Positions 7,776-15,449 of a stretch of 55,724 nucleotides of DNA are shown piece by piece (position 1 is the stretch's first letter; each line of letters opens with the position of its first letter). The notes under the pieces were generated by a model. That model saw only the letters and a program-made list of their open reading frames with translations, was not told the origin of the DNA and did no database searches. The translations under genes were made by a program, and so were the position numbers. The stretch is from a virus. The stretch is from positions 1 to 55,724 of IMG/VR virus record IMGVR_UViG_3300030328_002903, one strand, 5' to 3'.

Positions 7776-7953
7776 TATTCTCCAGCATGGCCTTGATTTC
7801 CTCACGGGCAAGAGAAAGACCACGTATTTCTCCTACCGTCATTTTATACTCTTCCCAGTTTTTAACACCACCGGCTGAAAGAGCCGAGGAAAGATTTTCT
7901 TCCCTCTCTTTTAGTTTATTATATAAATATTTCGAGAAGTCAACAACATCCAT
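7741..7953 (-). CDS. Conserved small helical protein, 70 aa
   Basis: A charged helical protein (MDVVDFSKYLYNKLKEREENL, then 'NWEEYKMTVGEIRGLSLAREEIKAML'). I recognise this pattern as a widespread small marine phage protein of unknown function, usually near capsid genes. I start it at the ATG at 7951-7953; an in-frame TTG at 7968 would add five residues. It overlaps the start of the co-chaperonin gene. Confidence 0.6.
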   Translation of the reverse strand: MDVVDFSKYLYNKLKEREENLSSALSAGGVKNWEEYKMTVGEIRGLSLAREEIKAMLENNENYDKDTLRS

Positions 7954-7968
7954 ACATTTATCTTTCAA

Positions 7969-8190
7969 TTATATATCAATTTTGTTTACTTTTATCTTAT
8001 CTGGAATGATTTGGCAAGCCGGTCTTGCTTGATAAATAGCTGGATTCTTTAACAAAAAAAGAGCTTTATCATTTGCCTCTTCAAAACATTCTTCCTTAGT
8101 TTCTAAAAGTTCAAGTCCTGTAATAATATTACAGGACTCTACATAAGGGGCAGAACATACTAATATTAAAGGTATCCATAAACCTCCCAC
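7969..8190 (-). CDS. Small exported cysteine-containing protein, 73 aa
   Basis: A hydrophobic N-terminus (MGGLWIPLILVCSAPYV) resembles a signal peptide, followed by a short mature domain with cysteines ('SCNIITG', 'KEECFEEAN', 'ARPACQIIP'). It begins one base after the endolysin stop, so it belongs to the lysis group. A periplasmic role, for example as a spanin-like or accessory protein, is inferred; no lipobox is evident. The protein at 30572-30769 has a similar layout. Confidence 0.55.
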   Translation of the reverse strand: MGGLWIPLILVCSAPYVESCNIITGLELLETKEECFEEANDKALFLLKNPAIYQARPACQIIPDKIKVNKIDI

Positions 8191-8703
8191 TCAAACCATC
8201 TCCAAGGCTGTTTCTTTTGTTTCCTTATTGCGGCGGGTCCAGCCACGACCAAAAGTTGAAAACGTCTTTAAATTTTCATAAAACGCTTGTCTCTGTTCAT
8301 ACATCTTTTGAACAAGAACTTTTTGATCTTGACTTGCTATAGCCTTTAAAGTCATTGGGCCAATAGAACCATCTTGTGTAACCCCACAAATACGTTGGAT
8401 TGCTTTCGCCGGTCTTCCACTACCAGAATTAACACACCAATCAAAACAACTCCAATCGGTTCCACTTGGAAGGTTATCTCCTTTAACCTTATCCCAGTAG
8501 TTCTTTTTATAAATGGGAGCAACATCGTCCTGTGTCAAGGCTCTCATCTCCGCTTCTGTCGATTCTCTACCAATCCATTTATCATAGACAGCCTTGGTTA
8601 CCCCCAAATTAGTCATACCTCCTGGATCTTTTGGGTGATTTACGAAGCCGCCTTCGTGTTTTAAAAGCATTTTCAAACACTTATCAAAATTTTCTTTTGC
8701 CAT
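8191..8703 (-). CDS. Endolysin, GH108-type N-acetylmuramidase
   Basis: A 170-aa peptidoglycan hydrolase. The start of the GH108 domain is clear: 'LLKHEGGFVNHPKDPGG' with catalytic Glu17 in the EGG motif. The C-terminal half has 'PAKAIQRICGVTQDGSIGP', the PG_binding_3 signature. Full length for the family, with no signal peptide, so it depends on the holin encoded just upstream. It would degrade the cell wall at the end of infection. Confidence 0.9.
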   Translation of the reverse strand: MAKENFDKCLKMLLKHEGGFVNHPKDPGGMTNLGVTKAVYDKWIGRESTEAEMRALTQDDVAPIYKKNYWDKVKGDNLPSGTDWSCFDWCVNSGSGRPAKAIQRICGVTQDGSIGPMTLKAIASQDQKVLVQKMYEQRQAFYENLKTFSTFGRGWTRRNKETKETALEMV

Positions 8704-8706
8704 GAT

Positions 8707-8802
8707 CTATCTTGTTTCCCTTAGTTTGATTGCAAGACGAATGCAATTTACTAAGGTATTCAAGCAAACGGCACTCACAAGTATTAATTGCCAAGTTTCC
8801 AT
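8707..8802 (-). CDS. Tiny membrane protein, 31 aa (lysis cluster)
   Basis: A short frame, METWQLILVSAVCLNTLVNC followed by IRLAIKLRETR: one transmembrane helix and a basic tail. Its ATG directly abuts the stop of the 72-aa membrane protein, and its stop lies 3 nt before the endolysin start. Tight packing inside the lysis cluster supports it; otherwise it is a prediction from sequence alone. It could be a holin regulator or pinholin-like peptide. Confidence 0.45.
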   Translation of the reverse strand: METWQLILVSAVCLNTLVNCIRLAIKLRETR

Positions 8803-9021
8803 TTATTCACCACACTTACATTTTCCATTCTTCGCTGACACCCAACCGGCTACGATTCCAACGATACCTGTAATAGCCATTTGAAGTAGCTCTATGACTG
8901 ATTGATCTAACTTTCCACCATGAAGATTTGCCATAGAAAACTCATCATAGACGATTAATCCAAGTAGTACCATTAGAGATACTCCCATTAAACAAATTGT
9001 AATATCTTTTATATGTGACAT
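8803..9021 (-). CDS. Two-helix membrane protein, 72 aa (holin-like)
   Basis: Two hydrophobic segments (residues about 7-25, 'ITICLMGVSLMVLLGLIVY', and 46-63, 'LLQMAITGIVGIVAGWVSA') and a short tail ending KCKCGE. Its ATG overlaps the holin stop. Together with the 3-TM holin upstream and the endolysin downstream it completes a lysis cassette and may be a second holin or an antiholin. Confidence 0.6.
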   Translation of the reverse strand: MSHIKDITICLMGVSLMVLLGLIVYDEFSMANLHGGKLDQSVIELLQMAITGIVGIVAGWVSAKNGKCKCGE

Positions 9022-9422
9022 TATTTCGTAAGTCCCTTCTGTTTCTCATACGTCCGTAATCCTCCGATTCCAAGTAATCCGCCCAAAACCGTGAGGAGCG
9101 TATTCATGTTAAATTTTGGTAGGTCTGGTATATCCACTCCAACAATTGCAACCACAAAAATAATTAATGGCTGTAATACAAAGTGATATGCGAAAGCTAT
9201 CGCACAGATCCATCCTACAGCTGGCCTCCAGCCTCCCTTAAACAAACTTCCTGAAGCTGCTTCCGCTTTATTTATTTCCAACTGAGCGAGTAACGCTTCC
9301 TGGGCATGTTTGTCTGCCATCGTAGCTATCTCGTGAGAGAGCTTACGTTTTAAATCTTGATCAGGTATTACCTTATCTAAAAGATCTGTAGCAGGCCCCA
9401 CCAAGGAAGACAGTAAACTCAT
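9021..9422 (-). CDS. Holin, 3-TM gene-transfer-agent type
   Basis: A 133-aa protein with an N-terminal amphipathic helical part ('KRKLSHEIATMADKHAQEAL', 'NKAEAASGSLFKGGWRPAVG') and hydrophobic helices after it ('WICAIAFAYHFVLQPLIIFV', 'LLTVLGGLLGIGGL'). The KGGWRPAVGW hinge is characteristic of the Holin_3TM family (PF11351). It would permeabilise the inner membrane to release the endolysin encoded about 300 bp downstream. Confidence 0.8.
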   Translation of the reverse strand: MSLLSSLVGPATDLLDKVIPDQDLKRKLSHEIATMADKHAQEALLAQLEINKAEAASGSLFKGGWRPAVGWICAIAFAYHFVLQPLIIFVVAIVGVDIPDLPKFNMNTLLTVLGGLLGIGGLRTYEKQKGLTK

Positions 9423-9424
9423 TC

Positions 9425-9718
9425 CTAATTTCCCCTATCTGTTTTAGTTTCTTTATTTAACCACATGCCAAATGATCCCGTCAATGCTCCCATGCAAACA
9501 GACACTAAAGATGTGTTATACATATTAACTTGGTCATGAGGAATAGTCATAAACCAATGCACAGCTTGATAAGTTAACAACGTTACAACCCCCATCATTA
9601 TTCGAGGGAAAATCTTATATCTATCTATAATTGTTGCAGGAATATCACACTCTCCAATTTTATTTAATGAATAGCCATTTTGGAGGAAATATATTCGCCC
9701 AATACCATGCACATACAA
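9425..9718 (-). CDS. Small membrane protein, up to 97 aa (start uncertain)
   Basis: The conserved part is 'IDRYKIFPRIMMGVVTLLTY' followed by a second hydrophobic stretch ('SLVSVCMGALTGSFGMWLN'), a pattern I know from small pelagic phage membrane proteins of unknown function. No ATG precedes this region in frame: only TTG (9718) and GTG (9712) are available, both inside the overlapping 30-aa frame. A rare ATT start or a shorter protein is possible. It lies 2 nt before the holin gene. Confidence 0.55.
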   Translation of the reverse strand: MYVHGIGRIYFLQNGYSLNKIGECDIPATIIDRYKIFPRIMMGVVTLLTYQAVHWFMTIPHDQVNMYNTSLVSVCMGALTGSFGMWLNKETKTDRGN

Positions 9719-9752
9719 TAATTAATAAAAATATAAAAGTCTCAATTTGCAT
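9660..9752 (-). CDS. Tiny membrane peptide, 30 aa
   Basis: An ATG-initiated frame, MQIETFIFLLIIVCAWYWAN then IFPPKWLFIK, with one strongly hydrophobic helix. GGTAGG sits about 8 nt upstream and the start is 3 nt after the stop of the 163-aa gene. It overlaps the poorly initiated N-terminal end of the next frame, which makes it the better candidate for real coding here. Confidence 0.4.
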   Translation of the reverse strand: MQIETFIFLLIIVCAWYWANIFPPKWLFIK

Positions 9753-9755
9753 CGC

Positions 9756-10247
9756 CTACCTATAGTCGTGTTGCTGCTTCTTTAACCAGAAAAGAAATAG
9801 TATAAACCCAAATACAGTAAGTATCAACAAAGCAATAAAAAAATACTCAAGAATCTGCTGCTTTAATTGCTCTTTCTTATAGATCGCCTCTTGCCTTTCC
9901 TTACGGATCTTTCCTTCCATCCTTATTAAATCATCCCAGGCTTTAACCCCAAAGGTGAATTGAATATAATTTTGAAGTTCATATCGCTGTTTCTCAAGCG
10001 TCTTCTTAGCTATAACACTTTGAACAGCTGCTTGTTCTACGGAACTACCACTCAAGAATTTTTTATAAAAGGGTGGCTTCTTAGTTGACTTTACCGCTTC
10101 ATCTATATCGGAATTAGCCTTCATCCACCGGGAAAGATCATTCCCCATGCTTTCTATGTCACGACCAACAGCAAACGCTTTCTTTAAAGAATTAAACGCA
10201 GTACTACTAAGAGCCACCGCCGCTGATATACTAGCGGGATCCAGCAT
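9756..10247 (-). CDS. Membrane-anchored conserved protein, 163 aa
   Basis: An N-terminal region 'LDPASISAAVALSSTAFNSL' and 'GRDIESMGNDLSRWM', a helical middle ('AWDDLIRMEGKIRKERQEAI') and a C-terminal transmembrane helix ('FFIALLILTVFGFILFLFWL'). This family is common in pelagiphages and cyanophages near structural genes and has no established function. The long helix with a tail anchor could make it a virion or lysis-associated membrane protein. Confidence 0.65.
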   Translation of the reverse strand: MLDPASISAAVALSSTAFNSLKKAFAVGRDIESMGNDLSRWMKANSDIDEAVKSTKKPPFYKKFLSGSSVEQAAVQSVIAKKTLEKQRYELQNYIQFTFGVKAWDDLIRMEGKIRKERQEAIYKKEQLKQQILEYFFIALLILTVFGFILFLFWLKKQQHDYR

Positions 10248-10250
10248 ATA

Positions 10251-10370
10251 TTAGTCTTTAATAAACGCAATGTAGACACATAATGCAATAATAATTAATT
10301 TTCCATAGTCAAGATCCCACTTGGTTCCTTCACCACGTTCTGAAAAAAAAGTAATAATTCTACTAATCAT
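10251..10370 (-). CDS. Tiny membrane protein, 39 aa
   Basis: MISRIITFFSERGEGTKWDL continues to a hydrophobic end, 'LIIIALCVYIAFIKD'. AAGGAG sits 7 nt upstream of the ATG and the gene fills the gap between the 163-aa and 81-aa genes. Good ribosome-binding site and neat fit support coding; function unknown. Confidence 0.55.
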   Translation of the reverse strand: MISRIITFFSERGEGTKWDLDYGKLIIIALCVYIAFIKD

Positions 10371-10388
10371 TTAACTTCTCCTTTTCTC

Positions 10389-10634
10389 TTAAAATCTTTT
10401 TGAATTAAACCCCATGTAAGCTGCAACAATACCACTTCCGGAGAGATAAAATAAATTTGAAATATCTGACAAAGCATTTACTCGTTCAACAGACACAAAA
10501 AACATTGATGCAGTAAAAAGTCCCATAGACATTAATGTATACCTTGCCATTCTAAGTTGGGCAAGTTGTCTTCTTAAAGCTGCCTTGTCTTGATCTTGAA
10601 AATCCTCTTCTGTCTTCGCTTCTTCTTCTTTCAT
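10389..10634 (-). CDS. Two-helix membrane protein, 81 aa
   Basis: A charged coiled N-terminus (MKEEEAKTEEDFQDQDKAAL) is followed by two hydrophobic segments ('YTLMSMGLFTASMFFVSV' and 'ISNLFYLSGSGIVAAYMGF'). It lies 9 nt after the portal gene stop. No family is recognised. It may belong to the membrane/lysis group that fills 8.2-10.6 kb. Confidence 0.55.
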   Translation of the reverse strand: MKEEEAKTEEDFQDQDKAALRRQLAQLRMARYTLMSMGLFTASMFFVSVERVNALSDISNLFYLSGSGIVAAYMGFNSKRF

Positions 10635-10643
10635 ATCTTAAAG

Positions 10644-13091
10644 TTAATTTCTTCTTTGCATAGCTTGTCTTTGAACATCAATCCTTTCTCGATTAACTTC
10701 ATTTCTATTTTGAGCTATTTCTTCTTGACTCTCTATTCTAGCTGCATCGGAAACTGCACGTTGTTGTATTCGAGCCATATCCATTCCTATATCAGCTTGA
10801 TCTTCTTGTTGCTTACGAACTAAATCTTGTTCCTTCACAGCTAATTCTTTCATCCTAATTTGAACTAATGGATCAGACATTGGATCATTTGGTGGAGGCA
10901 TAAGTTCAGGCATAATCTGTTCAAGGATCTTTTCTTCCTGAATAGTTATTAGTTTCTCAATCTGTTCTGGATCTTGCATTTGCATCTGAAGTTTCTGAAC
11001 ATTTGGCTGTACTAATTGTGGATCGGCAGTGCTTTCATTCGCCATATCAATCAATCCTTCAAGCTCCTGCATTACCATCTTACGAGCTTTCTGTGAGACA
11101 TGCTCCATAATATGTGCATAAAAAATACCCATAACCTGTGGAGAAGTCATAACTAAAGGTGTCTTCATAAACATCAAGTGCATACGAATATGAACATCAT
11201 GGTCTTGTTCTGGAAAAGTAGTTAATACTTCGCTCATTAAAGCTCTAGCATTCTCAATGGCTGGATCCAAAGGTTCAGGTTGAGGAGGGGGAGGGAGTAC
11301 CTCATCAATATTCTGAACTTCTAGAGCCTGATACATTCTACGATACGCAGCATGTAGGTTATGTATTTGAGGGTTAGATTGTGCTAGTTGAAGTTGTGTT
11401 TGAGCCAAGGTCACCCTTTGAGCCATTGAGAATATATTTGGATCACTTACTGGAACTACATCTATACGATCATCAAAATCTTCTGCCTTAATAGTGCGTT
11501 CTGCACCAGCTACCTCATAAGGATACTCGGGAGGCAGATTTTCTTTAAAGATCCTAGCTAGGATTCTAAACTCTGTTTTTTGTGAATAATGTAAACGTTT
11601 ATGAATAGCAGACATAACCTTCATGCCACGCTCAAGCATAGCTACAGTTGTACCCACAGGTGCACTTGCGTTCATGTCTGACGTAGTTTGATCAGCAAGA
11701 GAAACAAACCTTCTACCACCTTCAATCAAAGACCCCAGTAATTGCGTCAAAGTTCCCGAAGGTTCTTTATAAGGAAGAGGAATGATAGAACTTTTTATAT
11801 CTCCTCCCGGTGCATCGATATCCCGCCACTCACCCGGTTGTAAAGGTTCATCATCGTTTCGTACCCTTACGCCCCTGGCCTTGAAACCGGCAGGCAAATT
11901 TGCCAAAGTACCTGCATCAATTAGCTGACGCAGTATACTTGTTGCTGCTCGTCCAAGACCTCCAATCATGTGAATGAGTCCAAATCCATAGAACCCTAAA
12001 CCTGGCATAAATCTGTAATGCACAAAGTATTGAGTCTTTTTGGACAATCCTGTCCCTTCATCGAAGTTTCTTCTTATCCCTAAAACTTCTCCAGAACCCT
12101 CATCTATCGTTACAATATAAGGTAAAGCAATACCCGTTGGTTCTCCAGTAGGAGACATATCTTCAAACCCTTCCAGATCCAAATCAACGTGCATTTCTAA
12201 TATGGTGTATATATCATCTGTATATGTCTTGGATGTTCCTTGTATCTCGTCAACTTTTTTACGAACTTCATTCTCTGTCTCGTCATACTTAATAATATCT
12301 ATATCCCGGTAAACTCCTGCAACCTGCATCTTACGAACTTCATTGGCATCCATACGAAGAACATGAGTAACTCTAGCAGCAGTTTGTAAATCGGAAGAAG
12401 CATAAGAAACTACTAAATCCTGTGCCGGAACAAATTTGGAAACGGCTCTTTGCCTTGTGTCATCAAAGTAAACCTTCTTAAAAGTCGAGCCGGATAATGG
12501 AAGATAAAATAATAACTGATCCATATCAGGATCAAATTCCTCCATGACTTCCATAATCTGATAATTCATAAAGTCTTTAACTCGGGCAGCTTGCTCCTCT
12601 CTCGAAGCATCCTGTAATCCAAGTACTTGTGTCTGAACAGGACCACCAGAAGGAAGAAGTTCTTTATAAGCTTGTGCTTGAAACTGAGTTACACTTTCTG
12701 CAATCAATGGGTGCGTAACCCCAGATGCCCCTTCAAATGGAGTTGACCTCTCCTCATGCTTTATTCCTAATTGGTCTAATCCTTTGGTATACGTTTCTTC
12801 CCACTCGGACCTTGATTCTAAATCTTCTTGATAAGAAGCCGTTAGATCAGTAGATATCTCTCCTCTGTATCCCTCATCTATAAGCTCCGCTAAATTTGCG
12901 TTATGAGGTATTTGTGGTTCTTGTTGTTGAGTAGCCATAGCGTTAGCTAAAGATTGAACAATTGCACCACCTTGTAGTCCTTCAAGAACCTCCGCACCTC
13001 CCTCAAAACTTTGAGGTTGAGGAACCGATACATCTACCGAAGCAGGCCCTCCCATCATGTCTTCAGGTTTTATTCTAGGTTCTATAGCCAT
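10644..13091 (-). CDS. Portal protein, 815 aa
   Basis: The DNA gateway and nucleator of head assembly. It shows the P22-type large portal layout: 'RSEWEETYTKGLDQLGIK', 'TPFEGASGVTHPLIAESV' (about residues 117-134), 'DPDMDQLLFYLPLSGSTFKK', and a long Gln/Glu-rich helical C-terminus ('MDMARIQQRAVSDAARIESQ') resembling the P22 barrel. It follows TerL and the 296-aa gene, the usual packaging order. The length suits a podovirus-type portal with a C-terminal extension. Confidence 0.85.
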   Translation of the reverse strand: MAIEPRIKPEDMMGGPASVDVSVPQPQSFEGGAEVLEGLQGGAIVQSLANAMATQQQEPQIPHNANLAELIDEGYRGEISTDLTASYQEDLESRSEWEETYTKGLDQLGIKHEERSTPFEGASGVTHPLIAESVTQFQAQAYKELLPSGGPVQTQVLGLQDASREEQAARVKDFMNYQIMEVMEEFDPDMDQLLFYLPLSGSTFKKVYFDDTRQRAVSKFVPAQDLVVSYASSDLQTAARVTHVLRMDANEVRKMQVAGVYRDIDIIKYDETENEVRKKVDEIQGTSKTYTDDIYTILEMHVDLDLEGFEDMSPTGEPTGIALPYIVTIDEGSGEVLGIRRNFDEGTGLSKKTQYFVHYRFMPGLGFYGFGLIHMIGGLGRAATSILRQLIDAGTLANLPAGFKARGVRVRNDDEPLQPGEWRDIDAPGGDIKSSIIPLPYKEPSGTLTQLLGSLIEGGRRFVSLADQTTSDMNASAPVGTTVAMLERGMKVMSAIHKRLHYSQKTEFRILARIFKENLPPEYPYEVAGAERTIKAEDFDDRIDVVPVSDPNIFSMAQRVTLAQTQLQLAQSNPQIHNLHAAYRRMYQALEVQNIDEVLPPPPQPEPLDPAIENARALMSEVLTTFPEQDHDVHIRMHLMFMKTPLVMTSPQVMGIFYAHIMEHVSQKARKMVMQELEGLIDMANESTADPQLVQPNVQKLQMQMQDPEQIEKLITIQEEKILEQIMPELMPPPNDPMSDPLVQIRMKELAVKEQDLVRKQQEDQADIGMDMARIQQRAVSDAARIESQEEIAQNRNEVNRERIDVQRQAMQRRN

Positions 13092-13095
13092 CGTT

Positions 13096-13986
13096 TCAAT
13101 CCTTTCCTATCAAGGAGACAATACCACCGTTTGAATATCTATACAATTCTTGTCTTTTTTGAGCAGGTTTTTCTTCTCCTTTAAACCATCTTATAACCAT
13201 ATCAACAATACTTTCTTCTGGAAGTTGTTCTACTTTGTTTTTTATCGTTGAGGGTCTTCCTCTTTTTCGTAATTCAGCTAAAGAATTATCATCAATCCAA
13301 TCAAGAAGTCTTTTATTAAGTCCTCTTTGTGTGTAATAATCATCCGCAGGGATGTTTGCTCGTGTTCTGCCTTCAAATACTTTCATCATGTCTTCTTCAA
13401 GATGTAAAGGATATTCAGGAATGCGATCCTCTTGCTCGAGAACTCTCATGCCTTTATGACCAAGTTCTTCTGCCATTGTTACTAAGGGATCTCCATAATG
13501 AGTAGATGCATAAGCACCACCTGGTATTCCAGGCCCAGATTTCTTACCAAAATATCTTTCATCTTTATCTGGAGAATAAAAACCTAATGCTGTTGATCCA
13601 TACATATCAACCTCGTCTGGCGTACCTTCATAAAAGATAATATTGTTTGGATCATCTTCACCTAAAATAACTTTCATACGTTGACCTATATCCCCGCCTG
13701 TTTCCCTATTAATCTCATCAAACCCAAGTAAACTTATAGGAGAACCACTAATAAAAGGATCTAAATCGGCTCTATACTCAACATCTGCTATACCCCTATT
13801 TGCATAATTGTCTTTATAGTCTTGCATAGCTTTTCTTAAACGTTCTATTTCGTTTAAGTTAGATTCTTCTTGTGTAGAACTTGTTTTATCTTCCAACTCT
13901 GTGGTATAAGGAGTACCCTCCCATATAAATTGAGAAAGACCCTCCTCTCTAGCTTCCTTAAATGCTTGTGAAAAACTTTTCGCCAC
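13096..13986 (-). CDS. Virion-associated protein, 296 aa, with a degenerate zincin-like motif
   Basis: The N-terminus 'SFSQAFKEAREEGLSQFIWE' plus 'GTPYTTEL' is shared with the 1453-aa protein. A middle segment reads 'TMAEELGHKGMRVLEQED' (about residues 171-188) followed by 'HLEEDMMKVFEGR'. This looks like the HExxH helix of small metallopeptidase-like phage proteins, but the first His is Glu (EELGH), so activity is doubtful. 'RKRGRPSTIK' resembles an AT-hook. It ends GGIVSLIGKD. It lies between TerL and portal with a 1-base overlap to TerL. Confidence 0.5.
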   Translation of the reverse strand: MAKSFSQAFKEAREEGLSQFIWEGTPYTTELEDKTSSTQEESNLNEIERLRKAMQDYKDNYANRGIADVEYRADLDPFISGSPISLLGFDEINRETGGDIGQRMKVILGEDDPNNIIFYEGTPDEVDMYGSTALGFYSPDKDERYFGKKSGPGIPGGAYASTHYGDPLVTMAEELGHKGMRVLEQEDRIPEYPLHLEEDMMKVFEGRTRANIPADDYYTQRGLNKRLLDWIDDNSLAELRKRGRPSTIKNKVEQLPEESIVDMVIRWFKGEEKPAQKRQELYRYSNGGIVSLIGKD

Positions 13987-15449
13987 TAGTAATACTCCCG
14001 CTTCCTGCGATAACTATACTCTTCTTCTTGCTCTCCTTCAAGTGAAACAAATCCACCTTGCCGAAAACGCATTAAAGCTAACGTCATACTATCACAAAAG
14101 TCATCATAATCCCCATTGGGAAATGAAACAACCTCTTCAATTACTTCATCAGCAAATTTCTTGTCACTTGGTGCCCAAACTACACCCGCTTCAAATAAAG
14201 GTGCAACCATGTGCATTCTTGTTACCTTATCATTTCCTTTGCCCGGAGAAAACCCCAAAGCAGGAATACCACGTAATCTAAGCTCATCTATAAGAGGTGT
14301 ACCCGTAGCTTTTGCCTCGATTAATACCATGTCAGGCTCCCAATACTCATGTTCCATATAGGCTTTTTCCTTTAATTCTGGAAAGTTCCACCTACCACGC
14401 TGTGCATCCAGTAAAACTATGTGATCGGGACCACCTTCTTCTGGATTAAAAATTCCCCATGTCGTAATTGCAGAATAATCTGCCGTTTCCTTCTTGGAAA
14501 ACGCTGTATCATAGGCTTGAAGTATGTATTTACAGGGGGGAATCTCCTCTTTTTCCCACATTTTCCACCATTCTTTCTTGACAATCGCAGCTTCTGCGTG
14601 TGTTGGCTGTTGTTGCCATTGTGCCGACCACTTTGCTACAGGTAAAGAAGCCTTTATCCCCAATAATGCTTGCTTATCCCAAAACTCAGGCCATAAAGGT
14701 TTATCTGAGGGCAAAATTGCAGGAAATTCTACCACATCCCACTTGTCTGCCATCACATCAGACCCTTGAGCCGCCAATAATCGCCCTGTCAAGTCTTTTT
14801 TCCCCCACCTTGTCATAACAATAATGATAGATCCACCCGGTTGAAGACGTTGACGAGGACCAGAAGTGTACCATTCATAAGCATGATCGAATGCAGACTC
14901 ACTTAAAGCGTCTTGTTCACTGTGGGGATCATCAATTACAAACAAATCAGCACCACGACCAGTAACCGCAGCACCTACACCCGCAGCAAAGTACTCCCCT
15001 CCCTTGTCGGTTTGCCACTTACCAGCACTTTTGTTGTCTTCTTTCAAGGATGTTGAAGGAAAAATGTCCTTATATTGTGGATCAGCAATTAGATCTCTAA
15101 CTTTTCTACCAAAACGTACAGCGAGTTCCGTGTTGTGAGTTGCTTGAATAATTTTTAACTTGGGGTTACGACCCAAAAACCAAGCAGGCATCAAGTAACT
15201 TGCAAACTCTGACTTAGAATGTCGAGGTGGCATGTTAATTATTAATCTTTTTAACTCGCCCCTCGCTACCTTTTCAAGTTTTTCTGCAATTATTCTGTGA
15301 TGCTTACCTTCAATAAAGTTTTCATAAACATGATGGGCAAAAGGCATGAAAAAGTCTTGAGCCTCTTCTCTTATGTCAAGTCTTTTTTTCGCCTCCGTAA
15401 GAGCTAATATTTCTTTTAAGGCTTCTTCTGGAAGCGTTTGTAAGTTCAT
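13986..15449 (-). CDS. terL: Terminase large subunit (packaging ATPase and nuclease)
   Basis: A 487-aa DNA packaging motor. The ATPase shows the Walker A variant 'NMPPRHSKSE' (71-80), Walker B 'LFVIDDP' (168-174) and coupling segment 'MTRW' (211-214). The RNase H-like nuclease shows 'AYDTAFSKKETADYSAITTW' from residue 311 (Asp313), 'MVLIEAKATG' and 'DYDDFCDSMTLALMRF'. The protein ends in a basic, Tyr-rich tail. The matching TerS is not next to it but about 9 kb away at 24563-25099. Confidence 0.93.
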   Translation of the reverse strand: MNLQTLPEEALKEILALTEAKKRLDIREEAQDFFMPFAHHVYENFIEGKHHRIIAEKLEKVARGELKRLIINMPPRHSKSEFASYLMPAWFLGRNPKLKIIQATHNTELAVRFGRKVRDLIADPQYKDIFPSTSLKEDNKSAGKWQTDKGGEYFAAGVGAAVTGRGADLFVIDDPHSEQDALSESAFDHAYEWYTSGPRQRLQPGGSIIIVMTRWGKKDLTGRLLAAQGSDVMADKWDVVEFPAILPSDKPLWPEFWDKQALLGIKASLPVAKWSAQWQQQPTHAEAAIVKKEWWKMWEKEEIPPCKYILQAYDTAFSKKETADYSAITTWGIFNPEEGGPDHIVLLDAQRGRWNFPELKEKAYMEHEYWEPDMVLIEAKATGTPLIDELRLRGIPALGFSPGKGNDKVTRMHMVAPLFEAGVVWAPSDKKFADEVIEEVVSFPNGDYDDFCDSMTLALMRFRQGGFVSLEGEQEEEYSYRRKREYY

